Positions 50,490-58,671 of a stretch of DNA of 64,000 bases are shown here, in pieces. The stretch is from assembly GCA_965248495.1 (NCBI GenBank), contig CBDFJL010000003.1, forward strand, positions 186,001 through 250,000, in the 5' to 3' direction. Below the pieces are notes generated by a model. It ran no database searches. It worked only from the letters and a program-made list of their open reading frames with translations, and was not told the origin of the DNA. This DNA comes from CAUYXS01 sp965248495. GTDB taxonomy: Bacteria > Chloroflexota > Dehalococcoidia > Lucifugimonadales > Australimonadaceae. The stretch's first letter is position 1; each line of letters starts with the position of its first letter. The translations under genes were made by a program, and so were the position numbers.

Positions 50490-51965
50490 ATGGTCGTCGC
50501 TACGGATATTGTCGATGCCTTCTTCTACGGCCGCGTCTCCACCGACGCCCAGGCCGGTGACAAGCATGCCTCGCTCGACACCCAGGAGGCCCACGACCGC
50601 GCGTACTGCCCCTCCCATGGGATGAGGCTGGTCGAGTCGTTCATCGACATCCAGTCGGGGCGGCGTGATGACCGGACCGAGTACCGGCGGATGGTCGATG
50701 CTGCTCTTGCCGGCGGAGCCTCGGTCATCATCGTCCAGTTCCTTGATCGCTTCGGTCGGAACCCTCGCGAGATCCTGCGCCGGTACTGGGACCTCGAGGA
50801 GCGGGGTGTGCGGGTCGTGGCCACCGACGAGGACCTCAGCGAGGAGCTCATGCTCCTCATGCGGGCTGGCTTGGCCGGTGCAGAGAGTCGCAGAACGTCG
50901 GAACGGGTGAGGTCCTACATGGCAACTCGTGGGAGCAAGGGTGTGCACTTCGGTCGGGCCCCCTATGGGTATCACAGGACCAGGATCAACGATGTGGTCA
51001 CCTGGGCGCAGGAGCCGACCGAGGCGGGTGTGGTGCGTGAGATGTTCCGGCTCGCCACCGATGAGAACCTCGGGCACAAGTCGATTGCCGACCGGCTCAC
51101 GTCGGAAGGTCGGACCTCGCGCACGGGCGGGCCGTTCGCTGCCTACACCGTCCAACACATCCTCACAAACCCGGCGCTGACCGGCAGGCTGGAGTATGGA
51201 CGCAGGCCCAAACCCGGCAACCCTCAGCCGGAGGTCGTTCGCGTTGAGGACTTCTTCCCGGCGATCCTGAGTGGTGCGGAGTGGGGTGCGCTCGAGGAGC
51301 GACTGCGCATCCGTCGCTCCATGCCAGCTGGTGCGACCCACCGGTCCGAGTATCTGCTCTCGGGCATCGCACGCTGCGGCCATTGTGGTGGACCCATGAC
51401 GGGGAAGCTCACCTCCACCTATAGGGGAAAGCGCTACACCAAGTACTACTGCTCGCGGGCGCAGAGCTCGCGCGCCCGCTGTGCGTTCTACAACGGGCAC
51501 TCGGCCCCAAAGCTTGAGGCGTCCATCCTCGAGTATCTCGGCCAGTACAGCGACCCGAAGAAGGTGCGCGAGCTGCTGGACGCCTCTGAGAAGCGGGAGG
51601 TGAGGCGGCGCGAGGTCGACCTCCGGCAGATCGAGAAGCGGCTGATCGCCATCGAGGTCGACTTCGCCAAGAACCTAGAGCTCCTCAAGCGCGACGTGCT
51701 CAATGAGCAGGAGTTCCGCAGGGCCAACGTCGATCGGCGGGACGAGCGCTCACGGCTTACGGGTCACCAATCGGAGCTCGCAGACTGGCTCGCACAGCAA
51801 CACGAACGCCAGGAGGCGGTGGGCTCTCTACCCACTCGCGTGCGCTCGTTCCTCAAGGACGTCCAGGCGATGGACACGCGCCGAGCAAAGGCGGTGCTCC
51901 AGACGATCCTTTCGGCGGCACACGTCCACCGTGACGGCACGATCGAGCTAGAGTTCAGGACGTAG
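50490..51965 (+). CDS. Large serine recombinase (intact)
   Basis: A 491-residue protein. The resolvase domain starts VDAFFYGRVSTDAQAGDKHA with the catalytic Ser (about residue 17), and has VIIVQFLDRFGRNPREILRR with its conserved Arg pair. PF07508-type recombinase domain follows (GVHFGRAPYGYHRTRINDVV; NPALTGRLEYGRR), then a zinc ribbon (ARCGHCGGPMTGKL, YYCSRAQSSRARC) and a coiled coil (REVDLRQIEKRLIAIEVDFA). The last 45 residues, VRSFLKDVQAMDTRRAKAVL and the rest, recur as remnants across the island. It carries all catalytic residues and no frameshift, so it may be active. A tRNA 3' fragment sits 46 bp upstream. Confidence 0.95.
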   Translation: MVVATDIVDAFFYGRVSTDAQAGDKHASLDTQEAHDRAYCPSHGMRLVESFIDIQSGRRDDRTEYRRMVDAALAGGASVIIVQFLDRFGRNPREILRRYWDLEERGVRVVATDEDLSEELMLLMRAGLAGAESRRTSERVRSYMATRGSKGVHFGRAPYGYHRTRINDVVTWAQEPTEAGVVREMFRLATDENLGHKSIADRLTSEGRTSRTGGPFAAYTVQHILTNPALTGRLEYGRRPKPGNPQPEVVRVEDFFPAILSGAEWGALEERLRIRRSMPAGATHRSEYLLSGIARCGHCGGPMTGKLTSTYRGKRYTKYYCSRAQSSRARCAFYNGHSAPKLEASILEYLGQYSDPKKVRELLDASEKREVRRREVDLRQIEKRLIAIEVDFAKNLELLKRDVLNEQEFRRANVDRRDERSRLTGHQSELADWLAQQHERQEAVGSLPTRVRSFLKDVQAMDTRRAKAVLQTILSAAHVHRDGTIELEFRT

Positions 51966-51985
51966 CAAAAAGCATGCCTAAACCA

Positions 51986-52948
51986 CTAGACCCAGATATT
52001 CTTCATGGCCCTTCGTTCAACTATGGCCGAATCACGTAGCTCCTCGAAGAATTCCTGCATCTTCTTCGAGTTGCCGATCCCTGTAACTCGGAACTGTCCT
52101 GGTTTGCGGCCTGGAGACGCTTGATTGCCTGAACGCAGCTGCACACTTGAGTCGGCAGTGATCAGGTTGAACGGGGATCGGGTGAGCCAGATATCCTCGA
52201 TCTGATAAAGCCAAAGTGAATTGCGTTTTCGAAAAAGGACCCCCGATTGGAAGTCAATCCGCCTTTCATGGACCCAGTATTTTGTCACCCGTGAGCTTAG
52301 GAGCAACCAGCCGGTAATCAACAGCCAAGGGAGGCTGATGAAGAACAGGGGCTTCTCTCCGTCATAGTAGTTCTCGTCGGTCAGTACAAAGAGAATGAAA
52401 TAGATAGGTGCGGCCGCGGCTACCCAGGACAGGACGAATAAGATGCTGAAGGATCTTAGTCTGGGGTGCCCCTCCAGCAGCAGATCACCGGCAATGAGCC
52501 TGTCGGGGCCGCTCAGTTCGTCAGCGCCCGCGCGCTCGATTCTCCGCGCAAGGGTAGCGTCTGCGGACGGGGTCTCGTTCGCCGGGGGATTAGCCTCGAT
52601 GTCGGTCTGATCCGCTTCGAGCTTCTGCCGTGCCTCTTCAAGATCAGGTTTGATCGCAAGAGCGATCCGGTACTCTACAACCGCCTCATCCTTGCGGTGT
52701 TGGCGCTCAAGAGACAACCCCAGATAGTAGTGGGCCAGATGGTCCTGGGTGTTCTGCGATATAGATCGTCGAAGCATGGACTCGGCGGCATCGAATCGTT
52801 GCGAACGGAAGTAGCACACGCCCAGTAGATATGCGGCTCGTGGAGAGTTCGGCTCTTGATGCAGGGCTGCCTCCAGAGCACGCGTTGCCTCTTCGATTGA
52901 CCCTGAATCGATAAGCGCAGCTATCCGTTCATAGTTCGATTCAGTCAT
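51986..52948 (-). CDS. TPR protein with a membrane-anchored PH-like (bPH2) domain
   Basis: A 320-residue protein. N-terminal TPR helices (GSIEEATRALEAALHQEPNS, AAYLLGVCYFRSQRFDAAES, AHYYLGLSLERQHRKDEAVV) occupy the first 110 residues. Then comes a linker and two membrane helices (FSILFVLSWVAAAAPIYFIL; PLFFISLPWLLITGWLLL), followed by a PF03703-type domain: VTKYWVHERRIDFQSGVLFR, NSLWLYQIEDIWLTRSPFNL, FRVTGIGNSKKMQEFFEELR. This pattern occurs in bacterial membrane-stress and adaptor proteins. Its stop is 21 bp after the recombinase stop, convergent with it. Confidence 0.8.
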   Translation of the reverse strand: MTESNYERIAALIDSGSIEEATRALEAALHQEPNSPRAAYLLGVCYFRSQRFDAAESMLRRSISQNTQDHLAHYYLGLSLERQHRKDEAVVEYRIALAIKPDLEEARQKLEADQTDIEANPPANETPSADATLARRIERAGADELSGPDRLIAGDLLLEGHPRLRSFSILFVLSWVAAAAPIYFILFVLTDENYYDGEKPLFFISLPWLLITGWLLLSSRVTKYWVHERRIDFQSGVLFRKRNSLWLYQIEDIWLTRSPFNLITADSSVQLRSGNQASPGRKPGQFRVTGIGNSKKMQEFFEELRDSAIVERRAMKNIWV

Positions 52949-53003
52949 CGTGACTCCACCATTCGGTTAGCTCAAAACGTCGTGGTCGACGCCGCTGCCT
53001 GTC

Positions 53004-54071
53004 CTATTCCGCCGGAGGCCCCCCATGCGTGGGGGAAACAGCTGAGTCGTCGGCAGGGGGCCCGGTGTCTCGGCCCTGGTGCCCGGCGGCACCCTCGGGT
53101 TGGGGCTCCACACCTGCTGGCTCATCCTGTGACCTCGGTGCAGCATCTGTGCTGGCGGGCCCAGCTGATTCTTCACGATCGGCCCCCGAGAGATGAACCA
53201 CGTCGGGTTCGAACACTATGTCGGGTTCATCGGTGGCTTTGGGCTCTGCCTTCGCGGCGTCCGAGAGATGAACCACGTCAGGTGCGAACACCATTCCCGG
53301 TTCGTCCGTGGCTTCTGTCCCCGCCCAGGCGGCATCTGAGAGAGGGACAACTGGGGGCTCGATGACCATCCCTGGTTCATCCGTAGCCTTGGTCGCTGGC
53401 TTCACGCCGTCCGAGAGATGAACCACGTCGGGTGCGAATGCGAAAGGTTCGTCCGTAGCCTTGGTCGCTGGCTTCGCGGCGTCCGAGAGATGAACGACCA
53501 GCGGTTCGAACACCATCTCGGGTTCATCAGTGGCCGTTTTTGAATCTACCTTCGACGGCTCCCCGACCGCGTGCACACCACCGATGGCCCATGAAACATC
53601 GGGGCCCGGCTCAGCGTTCCATCCCACCAGACTTATTTCGTCTCCCTTCCACCACGCCTGTTTGATGTCTATGTTGTTGAAGGTAATAAAACCCAACAGT
53701 GAGCGGGTTACGCCCACTCCGATCGAGAGATTGCCTATCCGTGCGCCCCCTTGGAAGTCCGCGTGGGTGTACGGCTTCTCGGTTGTGAAAGTGATCCAGG
53801 TGGGCTGGAGGTTCGCGGCCACCCTCGTAAACCCTGAGCCAACTCCGCCACCGCTAAATGTGTAGAACTGCGTCTCGCCATTCTCCTTATTCCAAACCTC
53901 GAACACGGCAGCGCGGGCCACAGGTCCGGGCATTAGGAATCGGCCCAGTCTACTCAGGCTGTAACCCTTTGAGATCAATTTCCAAACCGCAGGCAATGAG
54001 GAGAAGCTGTATCCAATGGTTGCGTAGTACCTAAAGGCCCAGCGTGTACTGCCCGACGGTCGCGCGGACAT
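53004..54071 (-). CDS. Hypothetical protein with five C-terminal tandem repeats
   Basis: A 355-residue protein. Residues 1-185 form a compact beta-rich part (FEVWNKENGETQFYTFSGGG, WITFTTEKPYTHADFQGGAR, SWAIGGVHAVGEPSKVDSK). From about 190 on there are five imperfect repeats of about 26 residues with the core ATDEPGMVFAPDVVHLSDAA-K. The end is a Pro/Glu-rich tail. The repeats are acidic-hydrophobic in regular phase and may act as docking segments. No signal peptide is visible. No family recognised. It is 56 bp upstream of the TPR-bPH2 gene and in the same direction, so they may be co-transcribed. Confidence 0.6.
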   Translation of the reverse strand: MSARPSGSTRWAFRYYATIGYSFSSLPAVWKLISKGYSLSRLGRFLMPGPVARAAVFEVWNKENGETQFYTFSGGGVGSGFTRVAANLQPTWITFTTEKPYTHADFQGGARIGNLSIGVGVTRSLLGFITFNNIDIKQAWWKGDEISLVGWNAEPGPDVSWAIGGVHAVGEPSKVDSKTATDEPEMVFEPLVVHLSDAAKPATKATDEPFAFAPDVVHLSDGVKPATKATDEPGMVIEPPVVPLSDAAWAGTEATDEPGMVFAPDVVHLSDAAKAEPKATDEPDIVFEPDVVHLSGADREESAGPASTDAAPRSQDEPAGVEPQPEGAAGHQGRDTGPPADDSAVSPTHGGPPAE

Positions 54072-54526
54072 GAGTTACTCCTTCTCGAGCACCAGGGACA
54101 ACCGGCCTCCCCATTCAACCACGTCGCTTGCGGCAATATCTGCACCGAGTGCACTGGGGTGGCACGGTGATGAGCCATGTTCGTTCGGCAGAGCCTGAAC
54201 CACCTTACGGAACCTCCGTCCGATGGAACCCTGTCGAGGGTTACTCTGCAGAAGCCATTGGTACATCAGTAGCAATCAGACAGTTACGTAGGCGGTTGCA
54301 ACTAGATTGTTGGACTAGTGCTAACGGTCTCGCAATGGGAGTACAGCAAGGATGGGACTGCCCTGCCAGGTGGGAGGTCGGAACCATTCGTCCCCGCTGT
54401 AGCACGCCGCACCGTATGATCGTGAGGGTGGGGCCGTTGTTCCGACAGTCGGCAAGGTCTGGGTCTCAAAGTCGCTGGTCGCTCTCGAACAAACCGTCTC
54501 GACCAGAGATGGGCTGACGGCAGAGC
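54072..54526. other. 455-bp divergent intergenic region
   Basis: Lies between two divergently transcribed genes, so it should hold both promoters. GAGTTACTCCTTCTC at 54071 on the plus strand corresponds to GAGAAGGAGTAACTC, the ribosome site of the minus-strand gene. No open frame of significance. I cannot define promoter boxes with confidence. Confidence 0.4.
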
Positions 54527-55252
54527 ATGGACAAGAAGATCAAAAGTAGATGGAACCGGGTCAACTACCACTTTGCCATCGCGGCCGGTGTGGTTCCCGC
54601 TGTTCTCGGTCTCGCTTTCGCGGTTGGGACCGGACGGTTCGGTGCCGCGTTCGGGAGCGGAGCCGCACAGAATGCGCCTGAGGCCCAACTCTCTCTTGCC
54701 TTGGGCGCGGCCGCCGTCATGTTGGTCGTCATGTATGCCCTAAGCGCGAGCGGTGAAATAGCGATGCTGCGCGAGCACGTTGAGCACTATCTGCCTCCAC
54801 TTCCAGATATGCGTCTGCCAATCGTCGGTGTCTCTCTCCTCTTGCCACTCCTCATCTACTTTTCGGGCACCTTGGTCGTGTTCTCAGCGATATACGCTGG
54901 GTTCAAGCTTGCTGAGATCTGGGGAGGGTCTATTGCGACCACGCTTATTCGCGATGGCTTATCAAGGGCAAAGGCCGACCTCGCTGACGACCCTGGGAAG
55001 AGCCAGACCGTCGAAGCGCTGGAGCGTTATTACCTGCGCAGACCCTTCACGGCCCTCGCGACAACTGTGTTCGGCATGGCCATGACGGCGATCGTGCTGT
55101 CGGCGTACGGGGACCTCGCAGAACCGGCGGTGGCGGAGGCCTTCAGGGTATCGGCGTACAGCGTGCTTATAGTGGCGATCCTTGGCAACGAGGTCGTCGT
55201 GTTCTTCTGGCGAAGGACGAGGAACGCGGCTTTGGGGGAGTACTACTCATAG
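54527..55252 (+). CDS. Hypothetical membrane protein (five helices)
   Basis: A 241-residue protein. Helices: HFAIAAGVVPAVLGLAFAVG, LALGAAAVMLVVMYALSASG, LPIVGVSLLLPLLIYFSGTL, FTALATTVFGMAMTAIVLSA, SAYSVLIVAILGNEVVVFFW. Between helices 3 and 4 lies a soluble loop with LSRAKADLADDPGKSQTVEA. The N-terminus is basic, typical for an inside-facing end. Ribosome site is weak. No family recognised. It ends just upstream of recombinase remnant 12. Confidence 0.65.
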   Translation: MDKKIKSRWNRVNYHFAIAAGVVPAVLGLAFAVGTGRFGAAFGSGAAQNAPEAQLSLALGAAAVMLVVMYALSASGEIAMLREHVEHYLPPLPDMRLPIVGVSLLLPLLIYFSGTLVVFSAIYAGFKLAEIWGGSIATTLIRDGLSRAKADLADDPGKSQTVEALERYYLRRPFTALATTVFGMAMTAIVLSAYGDLAEPAVAEAFRVSAYSVLIVAILGNEVVVFFWRRTRNAALGEYYS

Positions 55253-55261
55253 AGCCCTCGT

Positions 55262-55407
55262 AAAGGGCGAGCGCTCGTCCACGTGCGTCCTTCCTCAAGG
55301 ATTTGCAGGCGCTCGACGTGCGGCGGGCTAAGGCGCTGCTTCAAACGATCCTGAGAGCGGCCCACGTCCACCGCGGCGGCCGCATCGAGCTGGAGTTCAG
55401 GACCTAG
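55262..55407 (+). pseudogene. Serine-recombinase 3'-end remnant 12
   Basis: SFLKDLQALDVRRAKALLQT then ILRAAHVHRGGRIELEFRT with TAG. It begins about 10 bp after the membrane-protein stop, with the frame still open across 34 codons. Confidence 0.9.
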
Positions 55408-55428
55408 GCGCCGAGCAGGGCACTCAGT

Positions 55429-56385
55429 TCACAACGAGATGTCTGAGTACCGACTCGGCAGCGCGATAACATACTCTTGGTTTATGCCGTCCACGACCCT
55501 GTCCAACGCCACCGATTTCGAGTCTCCGATATTGAGAACGATGCGCACGCGCCGCATGAACGCTTGGTTGTCGACCCAGACGTCCAAGGTCTCAACATCG
55601 AACTCGTCGATCACCGAATCAAGTTCGCCCGCTGGCAAGCTGTCCTCGGCTAACGAACCCAAGAACATCCTGACCTCATCGGGCTGCTCTCGCCAGTAGG
55701 TCGCCAAGTCGAGGGAGACGGTGAGCCGAACAAACTCCTCTTCAGTCTCAGTGTCACTGGCCGGCCGCTCGGCAGTGATACCGTGCACTGGGAGCACGCC
55801 GCTCGAAAACAATCCGCCAAGCGCGTCGAGGGTGTCAACCGCGGTGAACCCATCTTGGAGCAACTCAACAGCACCGCCCTTTAGTCGCGCCCATCCGTCG
55901 CCAAGCGGCCCGCGCATGTAGAGGTCTGGTGCTGCGACGAGGATCTCACTGCTGAGGCGTCCGCCGGGCGTCACGGCGGTGATGAGCGCGCTAGCGCGCT
56001 CCGGGCTCTCAAGCACGAAGTGGCTCGTCATCCCAAGCTCAAGCTTGAGCCCTAGCGCCTCGACCGAAGTCTCCAGCGTGGAAGCAGCCTCGAAGCTTGA
56101 AACGTCCGTCAAGCGTGCGACCACCATAGCCAAAATGTCGTTCCCGGTTGCTGTGGGCAACAGGACCGATGAGCTGACGTGGCCCGGGTCGGCCTGGCCA
56201 CCCAGCGACAAACCGGGAACGTCAGCACCCTTCGCAGCATCCAGAACCGTCTCTGAACCCGGCGGTGTTGGCGTTGCCGGGCTGTTGAGCTCATCGATCC
56301 AGCTGAGGTCGGGCCCGCATGCACTGAGGGCAACGGTGAGCAGGAGGGCAATGGTGAGCCGTAGCGGTATCGCACTCATGGCCAC
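55429..56385 (-). CDS. LppX/LprG-type lipoprotein
   Basis: A 318-residue protein. The signal LTIALLLTVALSACGPDL has a lipobox (LSAC). After a Thr/Pro linker the remainder is the beta-sheet LppX_LprAFG-type fold: FEAASTLETSVEALGLKLEL, SHFVLESPERASALITAVTP, LYMRGPLGDGWARLKGGAVE, LDVWVDNQAFMRRVRIVLNI. In actinobacteria such proteins carry lipids or lipoglycans between membranes, and a distant relative sits in the N-terminal third of the fusion gene at 43784. No export gene is next to it. Possible start at 56385 or 56379. Confidence 0.85.
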   Translation of the reverse strand: MAMSAIPLRLTIALLLTVALSACGPDLSWIDELNSPATPTPPGSETVLDAAKGADVPGLSLGGQADPGHVSSSVLLPTATGNDILAMVVARLTDVSSFEAASTLETSVEALGLKLELGMTSHFVLESPERASALITAVTPGGRLSSEILVAAPDLYMRGPLGDGWARLKGGAVELLQDGFTAVDTLDALGGLFSSGVLPVHGITAERPASDTETEEEFVRLTVSLDLATYWREQPDEVRMFLGSLAEDSLPAGELDSVIDEFDVETLDVWVDNQAFMRRVRIVLNIGDSKSVALDRVVDGINQEYVIALPSRYSDISL

Positions 56386-56445
56386 ATCGTCGCAAATGCT
56401 GGTCGTGAGGGTACCGCCCTAAAGGACAGTTGTCGGTGCTCCCTC

Positions 56446-56654
56446 GTGCCCCGTGGACGCGCCGAGCTGAGCGAGAGGGTGGACCGACAGGCGGAGCAGT
56501 CAGCGGCGGCGGACACCCTGCCGAGCCGCATAGGTTCCTTCCTCGAGGACGTGCAGGCGCTCGACGTGCGACGGGCGAAGGCGCTGCTCCAGACGATCCT
56601 GCAAACGGCCCACGTCTACCGCGATGGCGCATCGAGCTGGAGTTCAGGACCTAG
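56446..56654 (+). pseudogene. Serine-recombinase 3'-end remnant 13
   Basis: RAELSERVDRQAEQS, then DTLPSRIGSFLEDVQALDVR, RAKALLQTILQTAHVYRDG, then a one-base loss (ATGGCGCATCGAG) and ELEFRT-equivalent codons with TAG in another frame. It is followed, after 25 bp, by tmRNA-like site 5, with the same spacer as remnant 4. Confidence 0.9.
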
Positions 56655-56678
56655 CAGGAGGCAGCCCAGCTAAGACTT

Positions 56679-56717
56679 GAGGTGGAGTCCGACTCGCCCC
56701 CATCTCCACCACGAACA
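56679..56717 (+). repeat. tmRNA-3'-end-like site 5
   Basis: GAGGTGGAGTCCGACTCGCC followed by CCCATCTCCACCACGAACAC. It keeps the CCA and the downstream GAACAC. Upstream, the 25 bp from the remnant stop (CTAGCAGGAGGCAGCCCAGC) correspond to the same spacer as at 16.27 kb. Confidence 0.6.
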
Positions 56718-56775
56718 CGCGCTCGGCAGCCAAGCGGCTCGTAGTTACACGTCCCCGGTGTATGTAGGATAGTGG

Positions 56776-57051
56776 ATGACTATGAGGGTCTACTGGCAAG
56801 AGGCGAAGCAGGGCCTACGGCTGATGTTGGCGGATGGCCAACGGGAGGAGCGGATCGGCGGCGTGCGCATGACCCGGCGGGGATTCGATGCGTTCGCAAT
56901 GACCTTTGGCTACGACCCTGACCGCGCCCGGCGGGATATCGCAAGTCTGGACGAAGCAAAGGCGTTTGTTGAATCGTTCCGCCCATGGGAGCTGTTCATC
57001 CGTGACCCGGATCTTTCCATAGAGCCCCACGTAAAGCCCTTAGACGGGTGA
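56776..57051 (+). CDS. Small hypothetical protein
   Basis: Ninety-one residues. MTMRVYWQEAKQGLRLMLAD, RIGGVRMTRRGFDAFAMTFG, YDPDRARRDIASLDEAKAFV, then ESFRPWELFIRDPDLSIEPH. It looks folded (alpha-beta), has no membrane segment, and a plausible start, although no strong ribosome site. No family recognised. It lies right after tmRNA-like site 5 and so could be the first gene of the next block. Confidence 0.5.
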   Translation: MTMRVYWQEAKQGLRLMLADGQREERIGGVRMTRRGFDAFAMTFGYDPDRARRDIASLDEAKAFVESFRPWELFIRDPDLSIEPHVKPLDG

Positions 57052-57057
57052 TGTTCT

Positions 57058-57240
57058 TCAACGGGGAGCGTCCCAACCAACGACGGCGTCCAGGACCGTC
57101 CGGTCCTGCGAGGGCACCCTCCCGTCGCTGACCGCCGCGGTAAGCAAGCTCAGGAGTGCCACCAACACCGTCGCGACGCCGATGAGAAGGATCGCCCAGC
57201 GCCTGACGTTGGTCTTGGTCCCCTTGTGCTCGCGTTTCAT
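57058..57240 (-). CDS. Small single-helix membrane protein
   Basis: Sixty residues: a basic start (MKREHKGTKTNVRRW), one hydrophobic helix (AILLIGVATVLVALLSLLTA), and a short polar tail. It is 19 bp downstream of the alpha/beta hydrolase gene and in the same direction, so may be co-transcribed. No family recognised. Confidence 0.45.
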   Translation of the reverse strand: MKREHKGTKTNVRRWAILLIGVATVLVALLSLLTAAVSDGRVPSQDRTVLDAVVGWDAPR

Positions 57241-57259
57241 AGCAGCTTGCCACCGGTGC

Positions 57260-58405
57260 TCAGCGCGTTACGCGGCGGATGAACTCCCTCACTGCGGTCT
57301 CGTACTTCTCAGGGTCGGAGTTCCATGCGCCAACGTGGGTAGCGGCGTCGAACGACACATAGGTCACCAAGTCGGGGAGACTGTTGGCGAGGGTCTCGCT
57401 CGTGCCGACCGGCACAGTTTTGTCCCCACTCCCGTGGAACAGGAGGACAGGCGTCGAGAGCTCGTCGGCTCGGTCAAGATAGTTGAGCGCGCCCCAGTCC
57501 ACATCGAACCGAAGGCTGGCGATCCTTTTGGCAGCCGCGGTCAGTAGCACGGGCACGTTCCGTCGTTGGGCGGCAAGGTCAATCGTCGCTTCGAAGTCGA
57601 GCATCGGCGAGTCGAGAATCACACCCACCACTCGGGAGGCCTTCGGTGAGCTGTACAGGAAACTGGCAACTATTCCGCCACCCATGCTGTAGCCCACCAG
57701 TACCAAGTCATCTGCCCCACAAGCGATGGCATACTGCGTCGCCGCCTTCAGGTCCTCCCACTCGGTGAGCCCGTATTGGTAATATCCGCTTGGGTCCTCG
57801 GGCGCTCCTGCGTCGTTCCGGTACGTTATGACCAACGAAGGCAGCCCTGCGTCCACCATCACGGGCAGCATGCGCAACGCCTCTCCCTGAGGAGCGCCCT
57901 TCCCGTGGACGAAGATGGCCCAGGTGCCTTCGGCGCCGTCCACATACCAGGCCGCCAACTCGCCCGCCGGGGACGCAAACATTACCTCATCGAAAGCGAT
58001 GCCGTGGGCGCGCTGCGGATCGCCCGGGTACGCGGCCCGATCGTAACGCACCATATGCCCCACAGCCAGGGAACCCTCCAACGGCGCGTACCGGCGAACA
58101 GCCGTGACGCCGTCGATCTCGAGAATCTCACCGACTCGGCCGTAGCCGCTAGGCCCTTCGATCCCCATAGTTTCGGGCTCCTCCCGGGGATCCGTAGTGA
58201 GCGGAGACCTGAGTGTAATGCGGCCAGCTCCCAACGCCATCACCTCCACCTGAAACTCTGGAGGATCGGTCTTGACCCGCAGCGCGCCGTTTTCGATCTG
58301 GACCGCGTAGAACCAGCTGAATGCGAGCGCCGCCACAACCAGCATTACAGCGACGCTGCCTAGCCCAAGGGCCAACCGTCTTCGGGTTACCTTGAATAGC
58401 CGCAT
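57260..58405 (-). CDS. Membrane-anchored alpha/beta hydrolase
   Basis: A 381-residue protein with an N-terminal anchor helix (LALGLGSVAVMLVVAALAFS), an extracytoplasmic beta-rich section (LRSPLTTDPREEPETMGIEG; VTAVRRYAPLEGSLAVGHMV), then the hydrolase domain. The nucleophile is in LVLVGYSMGGGIVASFLYSS (G-x-S-x-G), the Asp in PVLLFHGSGDKTVPVGTSET, and the His in FDAATHVGAWNSDPEKYETA. It resembles the BEM46/FrsA-like group of serine hydrolases. It probably works on the outer face of the membrane. Substrate unknown. Confidence 0.88.
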   Translation of the reverse strand: MRLFKVTRRRLALGLGSVAVMLVVAALAFSWFYAVQIENGALRVKTDPPEFQVEVMALGAGRITLRSPLTTDPREEPETMGIEGPSGYGRVGEILEIDGVTAVRRYAPLEGSLAVGHMVRYDRAAYPGDPQRAHGIAFDEVMFASPAGELAAWYVDGAEGTWAIFVHGKGAPQGEALRMLPVMVDAGLPSLVITYRNDAGAPEDPSGYYQYGLTEWEDLKAATQYAIACGADDLVLVGYSMGGGIVASFLYSSPKASRVVGVILDSPMLDFEATIDLAAQRRNVPVLLTAAAKRIASLRFDVDWGALNYLDRADELSTPVLLFHGSGDKTVPVGTSETLANSLPDLVTYVSFDAATHVGAWNSDPEKYETAVREFIRRVTR

Positions 58406-58434
58406 CGTCCTGCCCTGCTCCTTAGTCGGGCTCG

Positions 58435-58626
58435 CCCCCTTAAAGTGATCGAATAAGTGTTCTCGGCCTTCTCGGTGGCCTCAATGCAGGAGGTGCACAT
58501 ACGGCAGACGAGGGGAGTGCCGATGCAGACGGACACTATCTCTCTACTCCGAAACCAAAGAAGACCGGACCTGGGCTGCCCTTGCTCGACCAGGCCGACG
58601 GGAACAAGGGGTACCCTACACTGCAT
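58435..58626 (-). CDS. Possible small Cys-rich protein
   Basis: A possible start is ATG 58626 (MQCRVPLVPVGLVEQGQPRS), and the frame contains VCIGTPLVCRMCTSCIEATE, with four cysteines in a C-x-C-x2-C-x2-C-like arrangement that could be a zinc knuckle. The frame runs into the upstream part of the hydrolase gene. It is short, without a strong ribosome site, and next to an IS element, so it may be chance. Confidence 0.3.
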
Positions 58627-58671
58627 TCCCGCTCTGCCTTCGTAAGCCCCTCCCACTAGCCCCGGTCGATC

